From Colwellia sp. (lineage in GTDB: Bacteria > Pseudomonadota > Gammaproteobacteria > Enterobacterales > Alteromonadaceae), in NCBI GenBank assembly GCA_013215385.1, contig JABSOY010000006.1, positions 62,001 through 126,000 on the forward strand: DNA of 64,000 nt, written 5' to 3'. How positions within the stretch are numbered: position 1 is the stretch's first letter; each line of letters opens with the position of its first letter. The translations under genes were made by a program, and so were the position numbers. Of this stretch, positions 55,604-64,000 are shown in pieces. The notes beneath the pieces were generated by a model. The model was given only the letters and a program-made list of their open reading frames with translations. It made no database searches and was not told the origin of the DNA.

Positions 55604-55858
55604 TTAAGGACGAATAATAATATTTGGCATGGTGTTTACATCGCCTTCACTATTTATAGTTGCTGCTTTACCATTGCATTGCAAAATGGCAAGGCTACCG
55701 TTATTGCTGTTTCTGATAAAAGAGAGATCATAGCCAAACTGCGTCATACTGCTTGCTGCAAATTTTTGTGCGAGCGACAATTTATCCCATAATGTTGCTT
55801 GCTCATGAGTATATTGTCTTCTTTCTAACAATAATTCCCTATCTGATAATGCTTGCAT
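55604..55858 (-). CDS. small conserved-looking cytoplasmic protein of unknown function
   Basis: 84 residues, MQALSDRELLLERRQYTHEQ at the start and TMPNIIIRP at the end. It is soluble, without signal peptide. A patterned core, WDKLSLAQKFAASSMTQFGYDLSFIRN, and GSLAILQCNGKAATINSEGDVNT suggest a compact alpha/beta fold. AAAAGAGAATTCG precedes the ATG at 55858, a plausible ribosome site. It converges with the previous gene and diverges from tesB. From memory, similar proteins occur in related Alteromonadales, but I cannot confirm this here. Confidence 0.65.
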   Translation of the reverse strand: MQALSDRELLLERRQYTHEQATLWDKLSLAQKFAASSMTQFGYDLSFIRNSNNGSLAILQCNGKAATINSEGDVNTMPNIIIRP

Positions 55859-56006
55859 CGAATTCTCTTTTAATATTTTGCCAAAACGAACAGTTCTCGA
55901 TACTACCCTGTGCCGTATGAAAATTCAACAGTTATGGTTGGGCATTCTAAAAGCGCACGATATTAATATGATATAGTATAAAAAAATATAGTTGAAAGAG
56001 TGAAAC

Positions 56007-56864
56007 ATGAGCCAAGTTTTAGATGATTTATCTTCCTTATTACATTTGGAGGTAATCGAACAAGGACTATACCGTGGTCAAAGCCAAGACTTAGGGTTTC
56101 GAGTATTATTTGGTGGTCAAGTTATGGGGCAAGCGGTCTCTGCAGCACAAGAAACGGTAGAATCCAATCGAACTGTTCATTCACTTCATTCCTATTTTTT
56201 ACGTCCTGGTGATGCCAGTAAACCGGTTGTTTATGAAGTAGAAAATATTCGTAATGGCAAGAGCTTTAGTACACGCCGTGTTAAAGCGATTCAAAATGGC
56301 AAAGATATTTTTTATATGACCGCCTCTTTTCAGCAACATGAGATTGGTATTGAGCATCAAGACGCCATGCCTGATGTTCCACAGCCGGAAGAGCTAGCTT
56401 CTTATAGTGACTTTATTTTTGATAACCAAGATAAAATACCTGAAGAAATTCGCGGTAAATTTCTCGCTGAAAAGCCGATAGAAATGCGGCCAGTGCAACT
56501 GTATAACTGGTTGCAACCGGAAAAAACTGAAGCAAAATCACAAATGTGGATTAAAGCGAACGGTTCCTTGCCTGACGATTTACGCATCCACACATACATG
56601 CTTGCATATACATCAGACTTTCTTTTTTTACCAACCGCGCTATATCCACATGGTTTAAGTCATTGGCAACCTAACTTACAAATTGCCACAATTGATCATG
56701 CCATGTGGTTTCATCGTCCGTTTCGTTTTGATGACTGGTTACTTTATGTCATGGATAGCCCTTCAGCGAGTGGCGGAAGGGGGTTAGTGAAAGGGCAAAT
56801 ATTTAATCGTCAAGGTCAATTAGTTGCTTCAACAATGCAAGAAGGTGTGATCCGTCAACGTTAG
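56007..56864 (+). CDS. tesB: acyl-CoA thioesterase II TesB
   Basis: 285 residues, the usual TesB length. It hydrolyses acyl-CoA of medium to long chain. Double hotdog fold: the N-terminal half shows GQVMGQAVSAAQETV and VHSLHSYFLRPGDASKPVVYEVE, then GKSFSTRRVKAIQNG. The C-terminal half has IATIDHAMWFHRPFRFDDWLLY, followed by the typical GRGLVKGQIFNRQGQLVAS and TMQEGVIR end. The catalytic Asp, Thr and Gln residues fall in the right areas. It ends 4 bp into the convergent ybdG gene. Confidence 0.95.
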   Translation: MSQVLDDLSSLLHLEVIEQGLYRGQSQDLGFRVLFGGQVMGQAVSAAQETVESNRTVHSLHSYFLRPGDASKPVVYEVENIRNGKSFSTRRVKAIQNGKDIFYMTASFQQHEIGIEHQDAMPDVPQPEELASYSDFIFDNQDKIPEEIRGKFLAEKPIEMRPVQLYNWLQPEKTEAKSQMWIKANGSLPDDLRIHTYMLAYTSDFLFLPTALYPHGLSHWQPNLQIATIDHAMWFHRPFRFDDWLLYVMDSPSASGGRGLVKGQIFNRQGQLVASTMQEGVIRQR

Positions 56865-58087
56865 TGTTTGCTTTTTTGCCAATCATGGCCAGTAGGATGT
56901 TGAAAGACCCTGAGCTCAAATACTGGCGCCATGGCGAATAAATGGTCAAAAATGTCACCTTGAATACCTTCATAATTTTTCCAGTCTTGGTCATTACTGA
57001 AACAATATATCTCTAGAGGTAGTCCCGCTTCGGTTGCTGATAATTGTCTTACCATACAGGTCATTTGCTGGTGAATTTTACTGTGACTATTTAAGTAAGC
57101 TTCGATGTAAGCACGAAAGGTTCCGACATTAGTTAATTGCCGGCTATTAACACTATCGTTAGGTAAACTAGTACTAATCTCATCAGACTTCTGTTGTAAG
57201 TAGTCCTTTAAGAGATATATTTCCTTTAATTTTTCAATTTGTTCGTTTTGATAAAATGAAATACTATTGATATCAATGATAATACTGCGTTTAATACGTC
57301 TGCCACCTGAATTAATCATGCCCCGCCAGTTTTTGAACGAACCATTAATCAAAGCATAAGTGGGTACGGTTGTGACCGTATTATCAAAGTTTTTAACTTT
57401 TACAGTATTCAAGCCAATTTCAATAACATCGCCATCAGCGCCATAATTGGGTATTTCAATCCAATCACCTGGCGCGAGCATTTTATTCGCAGAAATTTGA
57501 ATACTCGCGACCAAGCCCTTTATCGTATCTTGAAATACTAATAACAAAACAGCTGTTAATGCTCCTAAACCACTCAGTAAATAAATAGGAGACTTATCTA
57601 AAATAAAGGAGATAGCTAAAATACACGCCACTAAATAGATGATTAATTTGATGACTTGAATAGTAGAGTTTAGCGGCAAATAACGCTCGCGAGCAGTATG
57701 CTGATATAAATTATTTACCACATTTAAAATAGCATCTAGGCAGCGTGCCACTTGAAAGCATAATGCTATCTTGGCGAATACTATCAGTAATAAACCGAAA
57801 ATTGCTTGAGAGGAAATAAAAATAGGTGTTAGAAATAATAGCAGTAACAGGGGAACTAAAAAGGCGAATCGTGAAAAAACATTGTACTCAATGAGCAAAT
57901 CATCCCAAGTGTTTTTGGTGCGGGTAACTATTTTGTGGAGAATAATTAGTACTTGGTGCTTGGCGATGTAAAAACCGAGTGCCATCATAATAATGATGGC
58001 TAAACAGCCAAATAATAAAGTACTTAAGGGTAAATAATCTTGAGCGATACCTTGGTTATTCAGCCATGTGCTAATCAGTTCGCTCAT
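56861..58087 (-). CDS. ybdG: mechanosensitive channel YbdG (MscM type, MscS family)
   Basis: 408 residues. Member of the MscS superfamily of the YbdG type, which releases solutes on osmotic downshock. Five membrane helices lie in the first 190 residues. The MscS core is LLVFQDTIKGLVASIQISANKMLAPGDWIEIPNYGADG, with VIEIGLNTVKVKNFDNTVTTVPT. The long C-terminal domain contains GGRRIKRSIIID and FRAYIEAYLNSHSKI, then MTCMVRQLSATEAGLPLEIY, closely matching E. coli YbdG. It is 15 bp downstream of the yihG gene end and is likely co-transcribed. Confidence 0.93.
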   Translation of the reverse strand: MSELISTWLNNQGIAQDYLPLSTLLFGCLAIIIMMALGFYIAKHQVLIILHKIVTRTKNTWDDLLIEYNVFSRFAFLVPLLLLLFLTPIFISSQAIFGLLLIVFAKIALCFQVARCLDAILNVVNNLYQHTARERYLPLNSTIQVIKLIIYLVACILAISFILDKSPIYLLSGLGALTAVLLLVFQDTIKGLVASIQISANKMLAPGDWIEIPNYGADGDVIEIGLNTVKVKNFDNTVTTVPTYALINGSFKNWRGMINSGGRRIKRSIIIDINSISFYQNEQIEKLKEIYLLKDYLQQKSDEISTSLPNDSVNSRQLTNVGTFRAYIEAYLNSHSKIHQQMTCMVRQLSATEAGLPLEIYCFSNDQDWKNYEGIQGDIFDHLFAMAPVFELRVFQHPTGHDWQKSKH

Positions 58088-58102
58088 TTTAATTCCCTTG
58101 CT

Positions 58103-59014
58103 TTATTTTTCAGTATTAATAGGTAAACTATTATTAAACGCTATCATTTTCTGGTCTTTTTCTAGCCAAAATTGATTTACCCTTTTCTGAAACTTTATCT
58201 TAAATGGTCGATCATTAACATAGTCACCAATAAGATCACCATTAATCTCTGTAACATCAACATCGACATTAACTTGTTTTATTCTCCCGGCTAAAAAATC
58301 GCTAAATGTTGGAATGCCTTCTGGGTAATGGATGGTAACATTTACAATCTTTTGTAGGTTATCCCCCATTGCACCTAATACAAAGCCGATACCACCAGCT
58401 TTAGGCTTTAATAAGTGTTGAAAAGGGGACTTTTGTTTGTCGTGTTTAGTTTGTGTGAAACGCGTACCTTCAATAAAGTTCATGATACTTACAGGCTTAT
58501 GTTTAAACTTAGCACAGGCTTTGCGTGTTGTTTCAACATCTTTACCTTTTAAGTGTGGATTTTTTTTAATGAATGACTGGGTATAACGCTTCATAAAAGG
58601 GAAGTCGAGTGCCCACCAAGCTAAGCCCAAAATAGGAACGTAAATTAACTCTTTTTTTAAGAAAAATTTCAAAAAAGGAATTTTACCGTGCAATACTCGT
58701 TGGACTACGACGATATCCACCCAACTTTGGTGATTACATACCACTAAGTACCACTCTTTCATGGTCAGTTGCTCAGCACCGGTCACATTGATTTGAGTTT
58801 TATTAAACAACTTTTGAATAAGTGTATTTACCGCAACCCAGTTACTGGCCATTTGGTCTAATAAATAGCTAAATATTTTTTGTGAGAAGTTGAGCGGGAT
58901 AATTGCCTTACAAAATGAAAAAGCAACAATAGGAATTAACCAAAAAATCGTATTAACGGTATACATTGTTAATGAAAAAATATGGATAAGTAAACTGGGT
59001 AAAAAATTCAGCAT
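58103..59014 (-). CDS. yihG: YihG family acyltransferase (PlsC domain)
   Basis: About 303 residues. An inner-membrane PlsC-like 1-acylglycerol-3-phosphate acyltransferase of the YihG group. One or two N-terminal membrane helices are followed by the catalytic NHQSWVD (HX4D, near residue 93) and the second block FIEGTRFT. The substrate motif GGIGFVLGAM follows. E. coli YihG is linked to acyl chain composition of phospholipids. I prefer the ATG at 59014. The TTG at 59029 adds five residues but no better ribosome site. It is followed by ybdG. Confidence 0.9.
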   Translation of the reverse strand: MLNFLPSLLIHIFSLTMYTVNTIFWLIPIVAFSFCKAIIPLNFSQKIFSYLLDQMASNWVAVNTLIQKLFNKTQINVTGAEQLTMKEWYLVVCNHQSWVDIVVVQRVLHGKIPFLKFFLKKELIYVPILGLAWWALDFPFMKRYTQSFIKKNPHLKGKDVETTRKACAKFKHKPVSIMNFIEGTRFTQTKHDKQKSPFQHLLKPKAGGIGFVLGAMGDNLQKIVNVTIHYPEGIPTFSDFLAGRIKQVNVDVDVTEINGDLIGDYVNDRPFKIKFQKRVNQFWLEKDQKMIAFNNSLPINTEK

Positions 59015-59434
59015 TTGATGATTGCTCAATAATACAAAATAAATAATATGGCTGGATCATAATCTGATTTGAAGTGTTTTTCAGTAAAAATTAAGAAATA
59101 AATTAAGGGAGCATAAACACTATTCGAGAAATATTTATCACCAAGTGGTTAAAATTGGATGTTAACTCAGCACTTTTTAACGAATTGTAGCTAGTAACTG
59201 CATTTTTAACGACTTTTACCATTTAATAGTAATGGGGTAAAAAACATCAATTTGTTATTTCAGTACGAATATTTCCGCTATCGAGGCGGTTCTAATCGTT
59301 ATAAACAACAACTATTCCTATTAATTCAGAATAAGCCGTTAAAAATAACAAACTCTTCTATATTAGTCCTAAAAATCAATTGCATAATAGCACTGTTTCA
59401 GGGCATGCTAAAGGTTAGATTTTTAGGGGGTATA
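59015..59434. other. 420-bp region between yihG and proB
   Basis: No gene is seen. The frame upstream of the proB start stays open to 59252, but has no family resemblance and no ribosome site. It holds a TTTTACC/GGTAAAA inverted repeat at 59214-59242 around an ATT...AAT inner pair with two extra G's, and a strong ribosome site AGGGGG just before the proB ATG. A long proB leader is likely. Confidence 0.55.
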
Positions 59435-60532
59435 ATGAATTTTAAAAGAGCGGTGATCAAGGTTGGTAGTGCGCTAGTTTCACCGGAGAATAAAGGTTGT
59501 AGTGGAAAATATTTACTCGCTATTGCAGGTTTTATTACAGAATGCCAACAGGCAGGTAAAGAAATTATTTTAGTCTCTTCGGGTAGTGTTGCTGCTGGTC
59601 GGCAATTGATCCAACATTGCTCTCTTATTCCCTCCATTCCCACCAAACAAGCTATGGCTTCTGTTGGACAAATGCAAATGATGGCAAATTGGCAGCGTTT
59701 TTTTGATGTGCCTTGTAGTCAGCTTTTAATTACCCATGGTGATTTAAAAGATCGAGAGCGTTATATTAATATTAAAAATACGCTACGTATTTTGTTGAAT
59801 AATAATATTCTCCCTATTGTTAATGAAAATGATACGGTGGCCACCGATGAATTGAAAGTAGGCGATAACGATAACTTAGCTGCTTTAGTTGCTTTAGTGA
59901 GTGATGCTGATTGTCTATTTATTTTTAGTGATGTCGATGGTGTTTATGATCAAGACCCACGACATAATCCAGCAGCGAAATTAATACCTGAAATTAGCGA
60001 AATTACAGACGAAATTTATGCCATGGCAGGTCCAACGACTAATGCGATTGCGACAGGTGGCATGACAACCAAAATTCAGGCGGCTGAAAAAGCGGTAGAA
60101 AATGGCATTGAAACTTATATATTAAATGGTAGCCGAAATGATGTTTTTGAATCGTTATTGAAAGGTGAAAACCCTGGAACACGTTTTAGGGCTAAGCAAA
60201 CAGCGACTAAAGCACGCAAGCATTGGTTAAAACATACCTTAAAAAGTAGCGGAAAAGTATATCTTGATAAAGGCGCGGTTAACGCAATTATCAACCAAGG
60301 TGCTTCTTTATTACCATCGGGCATAAATGAGATACTCGGAAAGTTTATTGCGGGAGAGTCTGTTGATCTTGTGAATGCGAACTCAAAACAAGTTATTGCT
60401 AAGGGCATCTGCCAATACAGCCAACAAGATTTGTTGCGTATAAAAGGTTGTAATAGTAACGAAATCACCGATATTCTAGGTTTTTGCCCCAGTAAAGTTA
60501 TTATTCATCGCGATGATATGGTTGTTTTATAA
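59435..60532 (+). CDS. proB: glutamate 5-kinase ProB
   Basis: 365 residues. It phosphorylates glutamate in proline synthesis. The start is ATG 59435 (MNFKRAVIKVGSALVSP) with AGGGGG about 6 nt upstream. Amino acid kinase motifs: VIKVGSALV, ILVSSGSVAAGR, LLITHGDLKDRERYINIKNT, PIVNENDTVATDELKVGDNDNLAA, and FSDVDGVYDQDPR, then GTGGMTTKIQAAEKA. A C-terminal PUA domain (about 280-365) is present, typical of ProB. It is 34 bp before proA, forming the proBA operon. Confidence 0.97.
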   Translation: MNFKRAVIKVGSALVSPENKGCSGKYLLAIAGFITECQQAGKEIILVSSGSVAAGRQLIQHCSLIPSIPTKQAMASVGQMQMMANWQRFFDVPCSQLLITHGDLKDRERYINIKNTLRILLNNNILPIVNENDTVATDELKVGDNDNLAALVALVSDADCLFIFSDVDGVYDQDPRHNPAAKLIPEISEITDEIYAMAGPTTNAIATGGMTTKIQAAEKAVENGIETYILNGSRNDVFESLLKGENPGTRFRAKQTATKARKHWLKHTLKSSGKVYLDKGAVNAIINQGASLLPSGINEILGKFIAGESVDLVNANSKQVIAKGICQYSQQDLLRIKGCNSNEITDILGFCPSKVIIHRDDMVVL

Positions 60533-60566
60533 ATCAAAGATCTGATCAACATAATTGAGAATAAAC

Positions 60567-61847
60567 ATGACACAAATTACCCAAGCAAATGGCGACATTT
60601 TTAATATGGAAGCTAATGCCAAGTTAGTCAAAAAGGCTGCTCGGATTGTTGCACAACTAACGACATCACAAAAAAACAACCTACTTACCGATATGGCAAA
60701 AGCGATTGAGCATGACAGTGAAAACATCATTGCTGAAAATGCTAAAGATATCAGCTCAGGTCGTGAGAAAGGTTTAACAACCGCAATGCTTGATAGACTA
60801 TTGCTAACTCAGCAAGGAATAGTCGATATTGCTAATGCGATTCGTGAAATTGTTACCCTAACTGATCCGGTAGGTGATATTGCTAATTTGTCACTACGCC
60901 CCAATGGCATGCAAGTTGGCAAAATGAGGATTCCACTTGGCGTTATTGCTATGATTTATGAGTCGCGACCTAACGTTACTGCTGAAGCTGCGGCTTTATG
61001 CATTAAGTCAGGTAATGCCGTAATTTTACGTGGCGGTTCAGAAGCTATATTTAGTAACATTGCTCTGGCGAAATGTTTACATAAAGTATTAGATGAACAA
61101 GGTATCGATAGAAACATCGTTTCAGTAATCCCTGATACCAGTCGTCGTGTTATTGAGCAATTATTGAAACAGCGTGACAGTATCGATTTAGTGATTCCAC
61201 GGGGTGGTGAAGGACTTATTAGTTATGTTACCGAGCATAGCCAAATACCGGTAATTCAGCATTTTAAAGGTGTTTGTCACTTATTTATTGATAAGTATGC
61301 CGATCTCACCAAAGCGGTTAATATTTTAATTAACGGAAAAACACAACGACCTAGCGCTTGTAATGCCTTAGAAACGTTAATTGTGCATCAAGATATTGCC
61401 GAACAGTTTTTACCGCTCGCCGCAAAAGCTTTAGCTGAATCTGCACAAGTAAAAGTGCATGCTTGTGAGAAAAGTTTATCGTACTTTGACGGCGCTAGCT
61501 TGGCAACAACGGATGATTATCACGCTGAATATCTAGCACAAGAAATAGCGGTAAAAATTGTCTCAAGCTTTGATAACGCGATTGAGCATATTAATGAATT
61601 TACTTCAGATCATACTGAAGTTATTGTTAGCCAAGATATCAGTCGCACCCAAAAGTTTGTTCGAGCAATTAACTCATCTGTTGTGATGGTTAATGCTTCA
61701 TCACGTTTTTCTGATGGGGGGCAATTAGGTTTGGGCTCTGAAATTGGTATTTCAACCAGTAAATTACATGCGTACGGCCCGATGGGTTTATCCGCTTTAA
61801 CGACAGAAAAATTTGTTGTTTTAGGTGACGGTCAAGTTCGAGGTTAA
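60567..61847 (+). CDS. proA: gamma-glutamyl phosphate reductase ProA
   Basis: 426 residues. It reduces glutamyl phosphate to glutamate semialdehyde with NADPH. The start is the ATG at 60567 (MTQITQANGDIFN), with GAGA about 7 nt upstream. Aldehyde-dehydrogenase-fold features: VGKMRIPLGVIAMIYESRPNVTA, CIKSGNAVILRGGSEA, catalytic Cys in KTQRPSACNALETL, and the C-terminal FSDGGQLGLGSEIGISTSKLHAYGPMG. It completes the proBA pair. Confidence 0.97.
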   Translation: MTQITQANGDIFNMEANAKLVKKAARIVAQLTTSQKNNLLTDMAKAIEHDSENIIAENAKDISSGREKGLTTAMLDRLLLTQQGIVDIANAIREIVTLTDPVGDIANLSLRPNGMQVGKMRIPLGVIAMIYESRPNVTAEAAALCIKSGNAVILRGGSEAIFSNIALAKCLHKVLDEQGIDRNIVSVIPDTSRRVIEQLLKQRDSIDLVIPRGGEGLISYVTEHSQIPVIQHFKGVCHLFIDKYADLTKAVNILINGKTQRPSACNALETLIVHQDIAEQFLPLAAKALAESAQVKVHACEKSLSYFDGASLATTDDYHAEYLAQEIAVKIVSSFDNAIEHINEFTSDHTEVIVSQDISRTQKFVRAINSSVVMVNASSRFSDGGQLGLGSEIGISTSKLHAYGPMGLSALTTEKFVVLGDGQVRG

Positions 61848-61886
61848 GTCAACGTGATGCATTACACTAAAAATAGCGGAGCACTA

Positions 61887-62972
61887 ATGAAGTTTGTTGT
61901 CTTTTTCTGTGTTTTTTTTGTGATGCTAGGCTGTACAACGGCAAATAACGTAAATAAAGTCGCACAAGCGCATTCACTGGTTAAATATAAAAATGATTTA
62001 GTTACAGATAAACGCTTTGCCAATATTTACTCCGGTAAACAAAGTTACCCGACAACATGCCGTGAAAACTGCTATCCATCCTCCGCGGTTGTTACCTGTG
62101 AAACTCCTGCTGAAAACTGTCAATTTATCGGTGATAATAAATCCCCTTCATTAGCTACCGGTATCTCTATTCGCTGGTTAGGCCATGCGAGCTTTTATAT
62201 TACGATGCCGAACGGCAGCTCTTTATTACTTGATCCCGTTAGTCAGCAGTTTGACTGGCCGGTAAATTGGGCCTTTCGCTTAAGTGCTGGATTTAATCGC
62301 AATGAACCTCTTTGGCCTGATAAACAAAAAATAGCAGCTGTAGATGCGGTGCTATATTCACACATTCATTATGATCATTTTAATAAAGACGATATTGATA
62401 AAATAGGCAGTAATGCAGAATACTTTGTGCCGCTAGGTTTTGCAGAGCACTTTCCTAAACAAGGTTTTAACATCAATGAAATGACCTGGTTTTCAACAAA
62501 AAAATCCAATGGCTTCGATATTAGTTTTGTTCCCGCTCATCATTTTAGTAGTCGAACTTGGGTACCTTATCTTTATGAAGATAATGATGCTACGTTGTGG
62601 GGCGGATGGGTCATTGAGCAGCAAGGAAAGCGTATATTCTTTGCAGGCGATACCGGTTATTCGCCGCACTTTAAAGATATTCAGCAAGCTTACGGAGATA
62701 TGGATATCTGTTTAATACCGATTGCTTCTTATTATCACAAAGAGCACGGTAATTGGTATCGTAATGTACATACTACGCCAGAAGATGCATTAGCCGCGGC
62801 TAGTGAGTTAAAGTGTAAAGTGATGATCCCATGGGGATATGGCAACTCAAGTTGGAAAATGGGCGATCATAGTTCTCATTCCCCCTTGTTACGATTATTG
62901 AAAATGCATAAAGATCAGCAATCTACCATTCCGCTTTATATCTTAAATGAGGGGGAGGAAGTCGACCTTTAA
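61887..62972 (+). CDS. MBL-fold metallo-hydrolase lipoprotein (NAPE-PLD-like)
   Basis: About 361 residues. It begins with a lipoprotein-like signal (MKFVVFFCVFFVMLGC). An MBL-fold metallo-hydrolase of the NAPE-PLD/lactonase-like group follows: LGHASFYI near the start, the zinc motif SHIHYDHFNKDD (HxHxDH), then PAHHFSSRTWVP, GGWVIEQQGKRIFFAGDTGYSPHF, and HTTPEDALAA. The substrate is not assigned: phospholipid and other phosphoester or lactone bonds are all possible. The start is ATG 61887 with GGAG about 7 nt upstream. It comes 39 bp after proA, likely on the same transcript. Confidence 0.87.
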   Translation: MKFVVFFCVFFVMLGCTTANNVNKVAQAHSLVKYKNDLVTDKRFANIYSGKQSYPTTCRENCYPSSAVVTCETPAENCQFIGDNKSPSLATGISIRWLGHASFYITMPNGSSLLLDPVSQQFDWPVNWAFRLSAGFNRNEPLWPDKQKIAAVDAVLYSHIHYDHFNKDDIDKIGSNAEYFVPLGFAEHFPKQGFNINEMTWFSTKKSNGFDISFVPAHHFSSRTWVPYLYEDNDATLWGGWVIEQQGKRIFFAGDTGYSPHFKDIQQAYGDMDICLIPIASYYHKEHGNWYRNVHTTPEDALAAASELKCKVMIPWGYGNSSWKMGDHSSHSPLLRLLKMHKDQQSTIPLYILNEGEEVDL

Positions 62973-62975
62973 TAG

Positions 62976-63371
62976 CTAATGTTTAAACTTACTTGTTTTC
63001 GTTGGCTTTTGTTTGCTTATGCGCAACTTTAATCGTTCATCCCAATCACCTTGGTGCATACGATTACAGGCTTCTTCGCTATCAAAATGAACACTTCGGT
63101 TGACATTTTTAATGATCACCGCCACTTTTAGTAACTCGTTTTGAATACTTTTACGTAAATCATCTGCTAAATTATTTTCTGCCATTTTCTTAATATCATC
63201 ATCAGTTTTAAATACGCAGGTAACAATTAAGCTTGACGGGAAATGGGTATAATTAACTCTATGGGTTAACCAAGAAAACCCTTCAACGGTGTGCAATGAG
63301 CTTTCACATGCAATGGTTAAGGCTTTGCAAATATTATTGTCGAGCTTTTGTGTTGTTTTACTTAGTTTCAT
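62976..63371 (-). CDS. hypothetical protein (131 aa)
   Basis: 131 residues, soluble. DNNICKALTIACESSLHTVEGFSWLTHRVNYTHFP and a C-terminal VHFDSEEACNRMHQGDWDERLKL are distinctive. From memory, similar proteins occur in Shewanella and Colwellia, sometimes mislabelled as Fis-family regulators, but I see no helix-turn-helix of that kind. Function is unknown. It ends 3 bp from the convergent hydrolase gene. Its ATG at 63371 follows AAGAAGA (minus-strand reading), a weak ribosome site. Confidence 0.72.
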   Translation of the reverse strand: MKLSKTTQKLDNNICKALTIACESSLHTVEGFSWLTHRVNYTHFPSSLIVTCVFKTDDDIKKMAENNLADDLRKSIQNELLKVAVIIKNVNRSVHFDSEEACNRMHQGDWDERLKLRISKQKPTKTSKFKH

Positions 63372-63509
63372 TGAGTCTTCTTTTTATAAGGTGTTTTCAC
63401 TGCTTATGATAGCGTAATTTCTTTAAAAAATGCGGACTTTTGTTGCGCGGAATTTTAAATTACGCCACTATGCTATTTCATTTGTCGTTATTCAAAATAT
63501 TTTTGGTCT

Positions 63510-64000
63510 ATGCAATTTACTCTCAATGAGTTCGAACTAAATTTAACTTCAGGTTCGATCACCTATCAAGGCCAAGTCACTAATATCCGAGCTAAAACAT
63601 TATTAGTTTTAACCTACTTAATTAGCCACAAAAATAGAATTGTTACCAAGCAAGAATTATTAACCACTATCTGGCATGACGTGGTTGTACAAGAACAGGT
63701 CTTGGTGCAATCGATTAAAGAAATTCGTGGTTTATTAGGCCGTGATGTTATTAAAACCTACTCAAGACAAGGATATCAATGGACTGCTGAGTTAATTGAG
63801 TGCCAGTCAAAAACTCATCTCTTGAAAAAGTCAGCATCGTTATATCTCATGTTATTATTACTTACTGTTACTGCTGCTTATTTTTTCGTTTCGTTTGAGG
63901 CAGAAAAAAGCGATGAGGGACAGCAGAATAAGTTCACCGTCGGATTTTTACCCGTCAATAATGATATGCCAGACAATATTCATAACTGGGTGCCACTCGA
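63510..64000 (+). CDS. winged-helix transcriptional regulator, CadC/ToxR-like (cut by window edge)
   Basis: About 163 residues are visible, with the C-terminus outside the window. The N-terminal OmpR/Trans_reg_C winged helix (about 1-95) shows LNEFELNLTSGSITYQGQ, TLLVLTYLISHKNRIVTKQELL, IWHDVVVQEQVLVQSIKEIRGLL and VIKTYSRQGYQW. One membrane helix follows (SASLYLMLLLLTVTAAYFFV, about 110-130), then a periplasmic part. This is the CadC/ToxR one-component layout: DNA binding inside, sensing outside. The regulon is unknown. The ATG at 63510 has only a weak ribosome site (TTTTGG). Confidence 0.85.
   Translation, partial: MQFTLNEFELNLTSGSITYQGQVTNIRAKTLLVLTYLISHKNRIVTKQELLTTIWHDVVVQEQVLVQSIKEIRGLLGRDVIKTYSRQGYQWTAELIECQSKTHLLKKSASLYLMLLLLTVTAAYFFVSFEAEKSDEGQQNKFTVGFLPVNNDMPDNIHNWVPL

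Noticed and set aside
59252-59434. Upstream extension of ProB in the open frame to 59252
   Set aside because: It has no family resemblance and no ribosome site. The ATG at 59435 has a strong AGGGGG site and matches the ProB N-terminus.

Overview
The window is AT-rich chromosomal DNA from a marine gammaproteobacterium, most likely Alteromonadales of the Colwelliaceae type (Colwellia/Thalassotalea-like). This is inferred from the long runs of classic gammaproteobacterial gene order (rsmD/ftsYEX/rpoH, tatABCD-hemB, gppA-rhlB/trxA-rho-ubiD-fre, cyaY-hemCDXY, lptM-lysA-dapF-yigA-yigB-uvrD, rarD-yigI/recQ, proBA), the low G+C, the many c-di-GMP signalling genes and the family-level look of the proteins. 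I saw no rRNA, tRNA, CRISPR array, insertion sequence or prophage. About 61 protein genes are supported, two of them cut by the window edges.

Layout. 1-4.6 kb: a cut ABC-transporter ATPase, a small secreted protein, a SapC-family protein, YjaG (DUF416) and a secreted beta-lactamase-fold serine hydrolase. 4.6-10.6 kb: rsmD diverging from ftsY-ftsE-ftsX, an opposing degenerate-EAL/HDOD gene, and rpoH. 10.9-17.4 kb: a TonB-dependent receptor, a GAF-GAF-GGDEF-EAL protein and a probable outer-membrane protein. 17.5-21.6 kb: tatA-tatB-tatC-tatD-GGDEF-hemB. 21.7-30.5 kb: a DMT transporter, gppA-rhlB on the minus strand, trxA, rho, ubiD, fre, arfA and a tautomerase-like protein. 30.6-35.9 kb: a minus-strand haem operon cyaY-hemC-hemD-hemX-hemY plus a GNAT protein. 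36-42 kb: lptM-lysA-dapF-yigA-yigB-uvrD, with no xerC in its usual slot. 42-46.9 kb: a REC-REC-GGDEF regulator, a YfiR-domain histidine kinase, rarD and yigI. 47-55.6 kb: recQ, a cytochrome c, a membrane diguanylate cyclase with a TudS-like gene, a catalytically dead GGDEF protein, and a divergent TPR/degenerate-GGDEF membrane protein. 55.6-64 kb: a small conserved protein, tesB, ybdG, yihG, proB-proA, a metallo-hydrolase lipoprotein, a hypothetical protein, and the start of a CadC/ToxR-like regulator.

The most interesting signal lies in the gene-poor stretch 52790-53234. Read on the minus strand, about 53021-53097 has the conserved parts of a cyclic-di-GMP-I (GEMM) riboswitch: a short closing helix, a GAAA-capped hairpin, the GACGCAAAG core, and a second hairpin ending in UAUGAUAGCGG. 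It sits in the leader of the minus-strand GGDEF gene at 51788-52789, whose catalytic residues are lost. About 80 nt downstream a 14-nt segment is complementary, with one bulge, to the aptamer core, which suggests a switch between two exclusive folds. Seven genes in the window carry GGDEF and/or EAL domains, three of them degenerate, so c-di-GMP signalling is the window's recurring theme.
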